A stretch of DNA of 20,680 bases from an uncultured Oscillospiraceae bacterium. GTDB taxonomy: Bacteria; Bacillota; Clostridia; Oscillospirales; Oscillospiraceae. Below, in pieces: positions 1-7,498 of the stretch (its first letter is position 1; every line of letters begins with the position of its first letter). The translations under genes were made by a program, and so were the position numbers. The notes under the pieces were generated by a model that saw nothing but the letters and a program-made list of their open reading frames with translations, searched no databases and was not told the origin of the DNA. Where the stretch lies: NCBI GenBank assembly GCA_934572325.1, contig CAKTKT010000032.1:1-20680 (forward strand). Direction: 5' to 3'.

Positions 1-95
1 CCTCCGCTGGCTGTCTCCCGCTGAGATCACTGTACAATATGTTTGACAAACCTACACTATGCGCAAGCGTTAATCGAATGTTAACGAATTTATTG

Positions 96-123
96 TTGCG
101 AACGGCATGTTTTATGATAGAAT
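96..123 (+). promoter_or_regulatory. Predicted sigma-A promoter of the corA-like gene
   Basis: TTGCGA at 96-101 and TAGAAT at 118-123 are separated by 16 bases. The predicted start of transcription is near 130, giving a leader of about 26 bases with GGGGAG at 143-148, seven bases before the ATG. Upstream (1-95) I see no gene; a TTGACA at 43-48 has no properly spaced -10 partner. Confidence 0.55.
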
Positions 124-155
124 GAGTCACGAGTATATACACGGGGAGATAAAAA

Positions 156-1073
156 ATGCGCTGGTATGAGCTGAACAAAACACTGACCGCCGTTGAACGC
201 GAGCCGGACGGGAACGCCGCGGCGGTTCTTATTCTGACCTCGGACGAGCTTTCGCACTGCGCGCCCGTCGCCGGGCTTGAGCGCACGCTGCATCATACGC
301 CCTCGGCGCGCGACGTAAAGGTCTGCAAGGCGGAGGTCCGCTCGGACTGCCTTGCCGGCACGCTCGTCGTGCCGCAGTCGTGGAAAAACGGGGAGGCGCT
401 GCACTGCGGCTATCTCGTGACGGCGCGGCGCGTCGTCCTTGTGGACGATACGGGCGTTGTCGAATCCCACCTGAAGCATATCATGCGCGAAAAGCACGCG
501 GTGAACGGCGGCGTGGGGATGTTTATCTACTGCTTTTTTGAAAATCTTATTGCAAAGGATCTCCACCATCTTGAGGAGATAGAGGACAGGGCGCAGGAGC
601 TTGAGGACGAGGTGCTCTCCGGCAGGCTTGACGCTTTCAACACGCCCATGACGGAGCTGAGAAAAGAGACGATGGCATATTTTCGCTATTACTCCCAGCT
701 TGACGACGTCGCCTGTGAGCTGCATGAGAACGAAAACGGCTTTTTCACCGAGAGCGAGCAGCGGCATTTCCGGCTCTTTGAGGAGCGCGTGATCCGTCTG
801 CGCGAGGAGGCGCAGCTTCTGCGCGAGTACTGCACCCAGCTTCAATCCATGTTTCAGGCGGAGATAGATATACGGCAAAACCGCATCATGAAGATACTCA
901 CCATCGTCACAACGGTTTTTCTGCCGCTGTCGCTGCTCGTGGGCTGGTACGGGATGAACTTTGTCGGCATGCCGGAGCTGACATGGAAATACGGTTATCC
1001 TGTCGTGATCGCGGCGAGCGTCGCCGTGGTCGTCATCAGCCTTTTGGTGTGCAAGAAGAAAAAATTCTGGTAA
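156..1073 (+). CDS. corA: CorA-family divalent metal ion (Mg2+) transporter
   Basis: A 305-residue membrane transporter of the CorA family, which forms pentameric channels for Mg2+ (or Co2+/Ni2+) in the cytoplasmic membrane. The C-terminus has the diagnostic layout: a long charged helical stretch (about residues 140-240, with many Glu/Arg/Leu heptads), a first membrane helix at about 246-266, the signature Y265-G266-M267-N268, a short loop, a second membrane helix at about 281-298 and a basic tail (CKKKKFW). Length is normal for the short Firmicutes type. The ATG is chosen because GGGGAG lies seven bases upstream. It is a single-gene unit: it has its own promoter and a terminator shared with the convergent phosphorylase gene. 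Family assignment is firm; the exact ion is inference. No Mg2+-sensing leader is visible, as the leader is too short. Confidence 0.92.
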   Translation: MRWYELNKTLTAVEREPDGNAAAVLILTSDELSHCAPVAGLERTLHHTPSARDVKVCKAEVRSDCLAGTLVVPQSWKNGEALHCGYLVTARRVVLVDDTGVVESHLKHIMREKHAVNGGVGMFIYCFFENLIAKDLHHLEEIEDRAQELEDEVLSGRLDAFNTPMTELRKETMAYFRYYSQLDDVACELHENENGFFTESEQRHFRLFEERVIRLREEAQLLREYCTQLQSMFQAEIDIRQNRIMKILTIVTTVFLPLSLLVGWYGMNFVGMPELTWKYGYPVVIAASVAVVVISLLVCKKKKFW

Positions 1074-1116
1074 GCACAGAATACGGCGGGAATCTAAGAA
1101 AACTATGAAAGCCATA

Positions 1117-1160
1117 AAAACCGCCGCACCGAGACGTGAAAATCTCGGTGCGGCGGTTTT
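1117..1160. terminator. Bidirectional terminator between corA and the cellobiose phosphorylase gene
   Basis: A perfect 18-base inverted repeat (1117-1134 and 1143-1160) with an 8-base loop; the stem core is CCGCCGCACCGAGA. A-tract and T-tract ends on opposite sides give a U-run on either strand, so it can end both convergent transcripts. Confidence 0.9.
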
Positions 1161-1172
1161 ATAACACGGTTT

Positions 1173-3608
1173 TTACCCCATCGTAACGCTTACGCTCACC
1201 GTCTCTCCGGGGGCGGCGGGGGAGACGATATGGCTTTGCTGCACTATGCCGTTGACGGACAGCTCGCGTATACCGTGCTGGACGCCGGCAGAGTTATCGA
1301 CCGTGATAACATACGTTGCGCCGCGAAAACGGCGCGTCACGGCGTATCCGGCGAGCCGCGACGGAATACACGGCTCGATCTCCAGCCCGTCAAGCGTTGG
1401 CTTTATGCCGAGTATGCTCTGGCTGATGCTGACAAACGTCCACGCCGACGTACCGGTCAGCCAACTGTTTTTCGCCTCGCCGAACGCGGGGGCGTCCTTG
1501 CCCGCGATCATCTGGCTGTAGACATACGGCTCGGTGCGGTGTATGTCGCTTATGTCCTCTATATACGCCGGACAGGTGCGGCGATAAACCGTGAACGCGC
1601 GGTCGCCGTGACCAAGCGCCGCCTCGGCGCAGGTTATCCACGGATTGTTGTGGCAGAATATCCCCGCGTTCTCCTTGTAGCCGGGGGGATAGCTCGTTAT
1701 CTCGCCGAGGTTGAGGCGGTATCCGGTGTACGCCGGCTGCAAAAGCACGATACCGTATTCGGTGTCGAGCCGCTCCTCAACGCTTTTGAGCGCACGTTCG
1801 GCTTCGCCGGTCTTGACACCTATGCCCGCCATGACGCACATCCCCTGCGGCTCGATGTATATCTGCCCCTCGTCACATTCGCGGCTGCCGACCGGCGCGC
1901 CGAGCGCGTCATACGCGCGGCGGAACCACTCTCCGTCCCAGCCCGCACCGAGCGCGGCACGCTCCATCGCGGCGACCGCATCGGCACAGTCCTCCGCCTC
2001 GTCGGCACGACCTGTGCGGCGGCAAATGTCAGCGTAGGCGCGCCCGTACTTGACGAACATGCCCGCGATGAACACGCTTTCCGCAACAGGTCCTTCGCTT
2101 GGACCCGTGGTTTGAAAGCTCTCCCCGGGGTGGGCGGAGAAGCAGTTGAGATTCAGACAGTCGTTCCAGTCGGCGCGCCCTATCAGCGGCAGCCCGTGAG
2201 GTCCGAGGTGTGTGCGCACATAGTTGAAGCTGCGGCGCAGGTGTTCCATGAGCGGCGCGGAGAGCGTGTCGTCGTTGTCAAAGGCGACCGTTTCATCAAG
2301 TATGCTCCAGTCGCCGGTCTCGCGCAGGTATGCGTCCGTACCCGCGATGAGCCAGAGCGGATCGTCGTTGAAGCCGCTGCCGACGGCGAGGTTGCCTCTT
2401 TTTGTAAGCGGCTGATACTGGTGGTACGCGCTGCCGTCGGGAAACTGCGTCGCCGCTATGTCGAGTATGCGCTCGCGGGCGCGTTCGGGTATCATATGCA
2501 CAAAGCCGAGAAGATCCTGACACGAGTCGCGAAAGCCCATCCCGCGCCCCATCCCGCTCTCAAAATAGCTCGCCGAACGGCTCATGTTGAACGTGACCAT
2601 GCACTGATACTGATTCCAGATGTTCACCATGCGGTCAAGCCGCTCATCGCCCGAGCGGAGCGAATAGCAGGAGAGCAGCTCGTCCCAGAAGCGGCGCAGC
2701 GCACCGAGCGCCGCGTCAAACTGCGCGTCGTCGGCGTAGCGCGCGCGCATCGCGTCGGCACGGGTCTTGTTGATGATCCCGGGGGCGGCGAACTTCTCGT
2801 CATCCGGATTTTCGATGTAGCCAAGCCCTATTATGACGCTCCTGCTCTCGCCGGGCGAGAGCAGGAGGTCAAGCTGCATCGCGCCGACGGGCGTCCAGCC
2901 GTGTGCAATGCTGCCGGTGCAGCCACCGTGCGCCACGGCTTGCGGCATGGCGGGCGAACCGTACACGCCGATGAAGGCGTCACGCGCGGTATCAAAGGCA
3001 GCACAGTCGGCGTTCGACCATAAAACCGCGTAATGGTCACGCCGCTCGCGGTATTCGGACTTGTGGTAAATCGCCCGCTCGCCGACCTCGACCTCGCCGA
3101 TGGAGTAGTTGCGCTGAAAGTTGGAGGAATCGTCCATCGCGTCCCACAGGCAGAATTCAACATACGGAAAAACACTCAGCGCTTTTTCCGCTGCGCTCTC
3201 GTTTTTGACCGTGAGGCGGACGAGAAGGCAGCAATCGCCCTTGGGCACGAACATCTCCTGCGCGGCGCGTACTCCGTTTTTTGCGCCCTCGATGAGCGTG
3301 TAGCCCATACCGTGACGGCAGGAATAGTCCTCCAGCGGCGTTTGCGTGGGCTGCCAGCCGGGATTCCAAACGCACCCGCCGTCCTTTATGTAGATATGCA
3401 GCCCGTCCGCATCCAGCGGGCTTGCGTTGTAGCGGTAGCGCGTGAGACGGCGCAGCCGCGCGTCCTTATAGAAGCTGTAGCCGCCGGCGGTGTTTGACAC
3501 TATTGTAAAAAAATCGTCGCTGCCGAGATAGTTTATCCACGGCAGGGGAGTTTGGGGAGTTTCGATCACATACTCCTTATGCGCATCGTCGAAGTGTCCG
3601 TACTGCAT
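1173..3608 (-). CDS. cbp: Cellobiose phosphorylase, glycoside hydrolase family 94
   Basis: Cytosolic enzyme that cleaves cellobiose with phosphate to alpha-glucose-1-phosphate and glucose, saving one ATP compared with hydrolysis. The protein is 811 residues, the usual cellobiose phosphorylase length. The N-terminus shows the GH94 beta-sandwich signature (YGHFDDAHKEYV, then SNTAGGYSFYKDARLRR), and the (alpha/alpha)6 barrel shows GMGFRDSCQDLLGF, AYHQYQPLTK and GRADWNDCLNLNCFS. The DWND motif at residues 480-483 carries the expected catalytic acid. The NLNCFS and GESFQTT strings point to the cellobiose rather than the chitobiose or cyclic-glucan branch. The start is set at 3608 because GGAGGT (3621-3616) lies seven bases upstream; a longer frame to 3650 has no such site. 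There is no signal peptide, which fits use of imported sugar. It is divergent from the lacI/ABC operon. Substrate is strong inference from motifs; laminaribiose or cellodextrin action is not excluded. Confidence 0.93.
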   Translation of the reverse strand: MQYGHFDDAHKEYVIETPQTPLPWINYLGSDDFFTIVSNTAGGYSFYKDARLRRLTRYRYNASPLDADGLHIYIKDGGCVWNPGWQPTQTPLEDYSCRHGMGYTLIEGAKNGVRAAQEMFVPKGDCCLLVRLTVKNESAAEKALSVFPYVEFCLWDAMDDSSNFQRNYSIGEVEVGERAIYHKSEYRERRDHYAVLWSNADCAAFDTARDAFIGVYGSPAMPQAVAHGGCTGSIAHGWTPVGAMQLDLLLSPGESRSVIIGLGYIENPDDEKFAAPGIINKTRADAMRARYADDAQFDAALGALRRFWDELLSCYSLRSGDERLDRMVNIWNQYQCMVTFNMSRSASYFESGMGRGMGFRDSCQDLLGFVHMIPERARERILDIAATQFPDGSAYHQYQPLTKRGNLAVGSGFNDDPLWLIAGTDAYLRETGDWSILDETVAFDNDDTLSAPLMEHLRRSFNYVRTHLGPHGLPLIGRADWNDCLNLNCFSAHPGESFQTTGPSEGPVAESVFIAGMFVKYGRAYADICRRTGRADEAEDCADAVAAMERAALGAGWDGEWFRRAYDALGAPVGSRECDEGQIYIEPQGMCVMAGIGVKTGEAERALKSVEERLDTEYGIVLLQPAYTGYRLNLGEITSYPPGYKENAGIFCHNNPWITCAEAALGHGDRAFTVYRRTCPAYIEDISDIHRTEPYVYSQMIAGKDAPAFGEAKNSWLTGTSAWTFVSISQSILGIKPTLDGLEIEPCIPSRLAGYAVTRRFRGATYVITVDNSAGVQHGIRELSVNGIVQQSHIVSPAAPGETVSVSVTMG

Positions 3609-3645
3609 TGACAATACCTCCATTGCTGATGTTATGCCGGAATAT

Positions 3646-3674
3646 ATCATAGTTTACCGAAAACGATTAAGCAC
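3646..3674 (-). promoter_or_regulatory. Possible promoter of the cellobiose phosphorylase gene
   Basis: On the minus strand TATGAT (3651-3646) could be a -10 element, giving a +1 near 3639 and a leader of about 31 bases. The -35 position (3674-3669, GTGCTT) is poor. The LacI-type site 3658-3671 lies in the spacer and runs into the -35, where a bound repressor would block polymerase. An alternative weak promoter lies further upstream (TTGCAT, 17 bases, TATTGT). Confidence 0.35.
3658..3671. promoter_or_regulatory. Predicted LacI-family operator, phosphorylase side
   Basis: CGAAAACGATTAAG has the CG-centred AAnCGnTT core of LacI/GalR operators. It matches the site at 3942-3955 in 12 of 14 positions. 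It sits about 50 bases before the phosphorylase start codon. A CcpA cre site has a similar core, so that protein is an alternative binder. Confidence 0.6.
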
Positions 3675-3795
3675 ATATTTTCTATAAAACAATATATGAT
3701 TTTTTCAGTAAATGCAATAGCATTGTGACAAGAAAGCTGCAATTTAGTCAATATGTATAGATTAGCTCATCTGTTTTGTGCATTATTTCGGGATT

Positions 3796-3847
3796 TACGA
3801 AAATCTACGAAAAACCGTGTGTGACATGATAGACAATTTTTCGTAGA
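3796..3847. repeat. TACGAAAA half-site cluster: two direct copies plus an inverted copy
   Basis: TACGAAAA occurs at 3796-3803 and 3807-3814, a start-to-start distance of 11 bases, about one helical turn. An inverted copy, TTTTCGTA, is at 3838-3845. The second and third copies form a perfect 11-base inverted repeat (3804-3814 and 3837-3847) with 22 bases between the arms. The arrangement resembles a binding array for a regulator other than the LacI protein. A weak RNA hairpin is the alternative. Confidence 0.5.
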
Positions 3848-3933
3848 GAATTTGTGCGCTTGTTCCAAAATTGCAGAAAACAAGGCATTTCTCGCAAATA
3901 TACTCTTGCAATCATGGCGAAAATGCGCTATTT

Positions 3934-3939
3934 TATAAT
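3934..3939 (+). promoter_or_regulatory. -10 element of the lacI-ABC operon promoter
   Basis: A perfect TATAAT. The -35 region (about 3911-3916, ATCATG) is far from consensus, as in promoters that need an activator or are weak. Predicted +1 is near 3946, inside the LacI-type site at 3942-3955. Confidence 0.55.
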
Positions 3940-3941
3940 CA

Positions 3942-3955
3942 CGTAAACGGTTAAG
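3942..3955. promoter_or_regulatory. Predicted LacI-family operator, regulator side
   Basis: CGTAAACGGTTAAG, a near copy (12 of 14) of the site at 3658-3671. It starts two bases after the TATAAT and covers the predicted transcription start, the classic place for a repressor. This implies autoregulation of lacI and control of the downstream transporter genes. Confidence 0.65.
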
Positions 3956-3978
3956 GAAAGCGAAAGGAGACATCGCGT

Positions 3979-5022
3979 ATGGTTTCCATGAAAGAAATTG
4001 CACGGCGCTGCGGTGTGTCCGTCGCAACGGTCAGCAAGGCGCTCAACGGGCAGCCCGATATAGGCGAGGAGACCCGCGAGAGAATATGCCGTCTTGCGGA
4101 TGAGCTTGGGTATATGACGAACTCCGCCGCTCGTGCGCTCAAGACAAACCGCACATACAATATCGGCATACTTTTTGTCGATGAGCAGAACAGCGGGCTT
4201 GCGCATGAGTATTTTTCCGCAGTGCTCGACAGTCTCAAGGTGGAGGCGGAGGCGCACGGCTACGATGTTACTTTTATAAATAAGAACATAGGACGCCGGC
4301 AGACGACATATCTTCAGCACTGTCTCTATCGCGGGGTGGACGGCGTCATCATAGCCTCGGTAGATTTCAATGACCCGCAGGTGCAGGAGCTTATCTCCTC
4401 CGATCTTCCCGTTGTGACGATAGATCATATATTCAATAACCGCCTTGCCGTCGTGTCGGACAACGTCAACGGCGTGAGCGAGCTTGTACACTACGCATAT
4501 TCCATGGGACACCGCCGCATTGCCTATATCCACGGCGAGCATACCGCCGTCACGGAAAACCGCCTGACAGGCTTTTACCGCGCGTGTGATTCGCTGGGGC
4601 TTGACGTGCCGCAGGAGTATATCCGCGAGAGCCGTTACCACGACGCCGACGGCTGCGCGCGCGTCACGCGGGAGCTGATGAAGCTGCCGGAGCGCCCCAC
4701 CTGCATACTTTTCCCTGACGACTATTCGTATATTGGCGGCATGAACGCCATAAACGAGATGGGGCTGCATATCCCGAACGATATGTCCGCCATCGGGTAC
4801 GACGGCATAAGCCTTGCCGATATAGTCAGCCCGAAGCTGACGACCTACTGCCAGAACACGGCGGAGCTTGGACGCGCGGCGGCAAAGGGGCTTGTCGATC
4901 TTATTGAGCGACCCAAGACCACGCTTGTTGACAGAGAGATAATCAACGGGCATATCCGCGTGCGCGGCTCGGTCAGAAGGCTCGATGAAAACGGTGATAG
5001 CTGCGAATGCAGTAATTTATAG
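3979..5022 (+). CDS. LacI/GalR-family transcriptional regulator
   Basis: A 347-residue sugar-responsive DNA-binding protein, normal for the family. Residues 4-24 (MKEIARRCGVSVATVSKALNG) form the LacI helix-turn-helix with the TVSKALN signature, followed by the hinge region (residues about 45-58, NSAARALKTNRT) and a periplasmic-binding-protein-like effector domain (about 60-335) with GYDGISLADIVSPKLTT near its end. The ATG at 3979 has AAAGGAG (3963-3969) nine bases upstream; the next ATG at 3988 is too distant from it. It is the first gene of an operon with the sugar-binding protein, 30 bases away. With matching operators on both sides of the divergent gap it is the probable repressor of both the importer and the phosphorylase. 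The inducer is not readable from sequence; cellobiose or a cello-oligosaccharide is inference. Confidence 0.95.
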   Translation: MVSMKEIARRCGVSVATVSKALNGQPDIGEETRERICRLADELGYMTNSAARALKTNRTYNIGILFVDEQNSGLAHEYFSAVLDSLKVEAEAHGYDVTFINKNIGRRQTTYLQHCLYRGVDGVIIASVDFNDPQVQELISSDLPVVTIDHIFNNRLAVVSDNVNGVSELVHYAYSMGHRRIAYIHGEHTAVTENRLTGFYRACDSLGLDVPQEYIRESRYHDADGCARVTRELMKLPERPTCILFPDDYSYIGGMNAINEMGLHIPNDMSAIGYDGISLADIVSPKLTTYCQNTAELGRAAAKGLVDLIERPKTTLVDREIINGHIRVRGSVRRLDENGDSCECSNL

Positions 5023-5052
5023 AGTCACAAATAATTTAGGAGGAATAATCAA

Positions 5053-6426
5053 ATGAAAAAGGCTTTGGCACTTATCCTTGCCCTTGCAATGGTTTTCGCT
5101 CTCTGCGCCTGCGGGCAGTCCGCAGCTCCCGAGGAGCAGCCCGCCCCGGCAGCCGAGGAGGCAGCCCCCGCAGAGGACGCCTCTCCCGCCGCCGAAGAGA
5201 CCGCCGTTGCCGATCCGTTCTATGTCTGGGCTTGGAACACCGACTTTGTCACCATTCTTGAAAAGGTGCTGCCCCAGTACCTGACCGAGGATGAGCTTGC
5301 CCGCGTGCAGTTCGTCAATGTCGGCGACTCGAGCATCTATCAGGATAAGATCGACGCGATACTTGCAGATCCCACCAACGAGCAGTACCCCGATGTCATG
5401 CTTCTCGAGGTCGGCTACGTTCAGAAGTACGTCCAGTCAGGACTGCTCAAGAACGTCAAGGATCTCGGCATAACCGACGCCGATATGGCGAATATGTACG
5501 ACTACAACCTCTCTCTCGGCACTGACGCCGCGAGCGGCGACACCTACGCGCTGTTCTGGCAGGCCACTCCGGGCGGATGGCAGATCCGCACCGACCTTGC
5601 CGAGAGGTATCTCGGAACGACCGATCCCGAGGCTCTTCAGGAAATGCTGAACACCTGGGACAAGGTGGTTGCAGTCTCCAAGAGCGTAAATGAAGCGTCC
5701 GGCGGCAAGGTCAAGCTGCTCTCCAGCGCGGACGATCTCAAGTATGTTTTCTGCAACGGCGCGCGTACCAGCGCATGGTATGATGAGAACGACAACATCG
5801 TCATTGACGACGCCATCAAGGAGTATTTCCAGCTCGCCAAGGAGCTTGACGGTCTGACCTTCAACGCCAAGATGTGGAGCACCGACTGGGCGGCGCTCAA
5901 GGACGGCGACGGCGAGACCACCGAAGCCTGCATCGCCTTCACCGGCTGCCCGTGGTACACCTACTGGTGCCTCACCGATACATGGTCCGGCAACTGCGCC
6001 CTCATTCAGGGACCTCAGGCTTATTACTGGGGCGGCACGGGTCTTGCGGCGACCGCCGACTGCTCCGACACCGATCTTGCGTACAAGATCCTCTACTACA
6101 CCACCTGCGACACCGACGCCATGATAGCCATCAACTCCGCCAACGGCGACTTCGTCAACAACAAGGAAGCCATCGCCTATATTGAGGAGAACGGCTCCGG
6201 CACGACCAGCACCTTCAAGTGCGCCAACGGTCAGGACATCGTCAAGTTCTTTGCCGACAAGTGCGACGGCATCAATGTCCTTGCTGTCGGCGAGGATCAG
6301 AAGATCTGCGAGAATCTCCTGCCCAGCGCCGTTGACTCCTATGTCGCAAGCGGCGATCTTGACGCGGCGCTCAGCGCTTTCGCAAACTCCATCCACGACA
6401 CCTTCTCCTACCTCAACGTTGCCTGA
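5053..6426 (+). CDS. Sugar ABC transporter substrate-binding lipoprotein
   Basis: A 457-residue extracellular solute-binding protein (family 1 type) that captures sugar outside the cell and delivers it to the two permeases that follow. The N-terminus is a lipoprotein signal: two lysines, a hydrophobic stretch and the lipobox L17-C18-A19-C20, so the mature protein would be lipid-anchored through C20. Residues about 21-56 are a low-complexity Ala/Pro/Glu linker, then the binding domain begins at PFYVWAWNTDFV. Many Trp and Tyr residues, as in carbohydrate-binding proteins, are seen in the second half. AGGAGG at 5038-5043 lies nine bases before the ATG. Its codons are markedly C-ending compared with the neighbours, which fits high expression. 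A hairpin follows the gene. Ligand inferred from the divergent phosphorylase: cellobiose or cellodextrins. Confidence 0.93.
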   Translation: MKKALALILALAMVFALCACGQSAAPEEQPAPAAEEAAPAEDASPAAEETAVADPFYVWAWNTDFVTILEKVLPQYLTEDELARVQFVNVGDSSIYQDKIDAILADPTNEQYPDVMLLEVGYVQKYVQSGLLKNVKDLGITDADMANMYDYNLSLGTDAASGDTYALFWQATPGGWQIRTDLAERYLGTTDPEALQEMLNTWDKVVAVSKSVNEASGGKVKLLSSADDLKYVFCNGARTSAWYDENDNIVIDDAIKEYFQLAKELDGLTFNAKMWSTDWAALKDGDGETTEACIAFTGCPWYTYWCLTDTWSGNCALIQGPQAYYWGGTGLAATADCSDTDLAYKILYYTTCDTDAMIAINSANGDFVNNKEAIAYIEENGSGTTSTFKCANGQDIVKFFADKCDGINVLAVGEDQKICENLLPSAVDSYVASGDLDAALSAFANSIHDTFSYLNVA

Positions 6427-6455
6427 CGCCGTCATACACGGCACAGCAAGCTTCA

Positions 6456-6484
6456 GTGCCCTCCCGTCATGGGCGGGAGGGCAC
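6456..6484 (+). terminator. Intercistronic hairpin after the binding-protein gene
   Basis: A perfect 11-base stem (GTGCCCTCCCG with CGGGAGGGCAC) and 7-base loop, followed only by GTTCCTTTAC. The weak U-run suggests partial termination or protection of the upstream mRNA 3' end. Either would give more binding protein than permease, as is usual in such operons. Confidence 0.65.
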
Positions 6485-6519
6485 GTTCCTTTACAGCCGG
6501 ATTCTAAGGATGTGAACCA

Positions 6520-7497
6520 ATGAAGGAAAAGAAAAACAGGCTCAGGCGCAGCGTAAGCTACAGCCGCTACGGCTACTATTTTATTCTCCCGTTCTTTATC
6601 GTTTACGCTGTTTTTTCGCTCTGGCCGCTTATAAGCACATTCTATTACAGCCTTTTTGAATATACGACACGAAATCTGAAAGAAACAGTCACCTTCACGG
6701 GACTGACGAATTATAAAAAGCTGCTGGGCTTTGCAGACGGCGAGACCCCGTATTTTCTGAAGTATCTGGGCAACACCGTGCGCATCTGGTTTTTCAACTT
6801 TGTCCCGCAGATACTGCTCAGCCTGCTGCTTGCGGCTTGGCTGACGGACAACAGCAAAAAGCTTCGCAGCAAGGGCTTTTTCAAGGTGATGATATATATG
6901 CCCAACATCATCACCGCCGCGTCCATCTCCATGCTGTTCTACGCTTTCCTCAATCAGTTCGGTCCGATAATGACCGCGCTTCGGAACATCGGCTGGATCT
7001 CGCAGGACGCGAATATAATGACGAGCAAGTGGGGCACGAGCCTTTCCATCTCGTTCATCCTCTTCTGGATGTGGTACGGCAACACGACTCTGCTGCTCAT
7101 CTCCGGTATGCTCGGCATAAACGGCTCGCTCTACGAGGCGGCGGATATTGACGGGGCGAACGGCTGGCAGAAGTTCACGCGGATAACGCTTCCGCTTTTG
7201 AAGCCCGTCATGATGTATGTGCTTGTGACCTCCGCCATCGGCGGCTTGCAGCTTTATGATATACCCGCGCTGTTCAACGTCTCCGGCTCTATCGGACTGC
7301 CGGACGACACGAGCACCACCGTGACGATGTACATCATGCGCCTGCACAACACCGACATCGGGCGCGCCTCCGCCGTGTCGATACTCCTCTTCCTTGTGAC
7401 GATGCTCGTCAGCCTTGTGCTGCTCTTCTCCATGCGCCAGAAGGATGGCATACCCAAGCGCCGCAGATACGGTGCGGCGAAAGGGGAGGTGAGATAA
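6520..7497 (+). CDS. Sugar ABC transporter permease, MalF/UgpA type
   Basis: A 325-residue inner-membrane subunit of a CUT1-type carbohydrate importer. The first membrane segment is at about residues 20-45 (YYFILPFFIVYAVFSLWPL), and about five further hydrophobic segments follow. The cytoplasmic EAA loop that contacts the ATPase is clear at E206-A207-A208-DIDGANGWQKF with the following TLPLLKP. The N-terminus (MKEKKNRLRR) is basic and cytoplasmic. AAGGA at 6506-6510 lies nine bases before the ATG. It should pair with the permease starting at 7499, two bases after its stop. No ATP-binding subunit follows. Confidence 0.94.
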   Translation: MKEKKNRLRRSVSYSRYGYYFILPFFIVYAVFSLWPLISTFYYSLFEYTTRNLKETVTFTGLTNYKKLLGFADGETPYFLKYLGNTVRIWFFNFVPQILLSLLLAAWLTDNSKKLRSKGFFKVMIYMPNIITAASISMLFYAFLNQFGPIMTALRNIGWISQDANIMTSKWGTSLSISFILFWMWYGNTTLLLISGMLGINGSLYEAADIDGANGWQKFTRITLPLLKPVMMYVLVTSAIGGLQLYDIPALFNVSGSIGLPDDTSTTVTMYIMRLHNTDIGRASAVSILLFLVTMLVSLVLLFSMRQKDGIPKRRRYGAAKGEVR

Positions 7498-7498
7498 T

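Larger units (their letters stand above)
3609..3978. other. Divergent control region between cellobiose phosphorylase and lacI
   Basis: This 370-base AT-rich gap has no gene on either strand. It holds the promoters for both sides, two LacI-type sites (3658-3671 and 3942-3955) and a group of TACGAAAA repeats (3796-3845), each listed separately. The middle stretch (3675-3790) is AT-rich with an imperfect ATGC-aata-GCAT dyad but shows nothing I can name. Confidence 0.8.

Noticed and set aside
1..60. TTGACA at 43-48 as a second corA promoter
   Set aside because: No acceptable -10 at 15-19 bases downstream; the TTGCGA/TAGAAT pair is better placed.
90..1115. A 341-codon minus-strand frame across corA
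   Set aside because: It runs through the promoter and the terminator side of corA and matches no family; the sense protein has the GMN motif.
1230..3023. A 597-codon plus-strand frame inside the cellobiose phosphorylase gene
   Set aside because: Antisense shadow of a highly conserved GH94 enzyme; Arg/Val/Ala-rich composition and no recognisable domain.
3928..4953. A 341-codon minus-strand frame across lacI
   Set aside because: Antisense to a clear LacI protein and overlapping the TATAAT and operator; no ribosome site.
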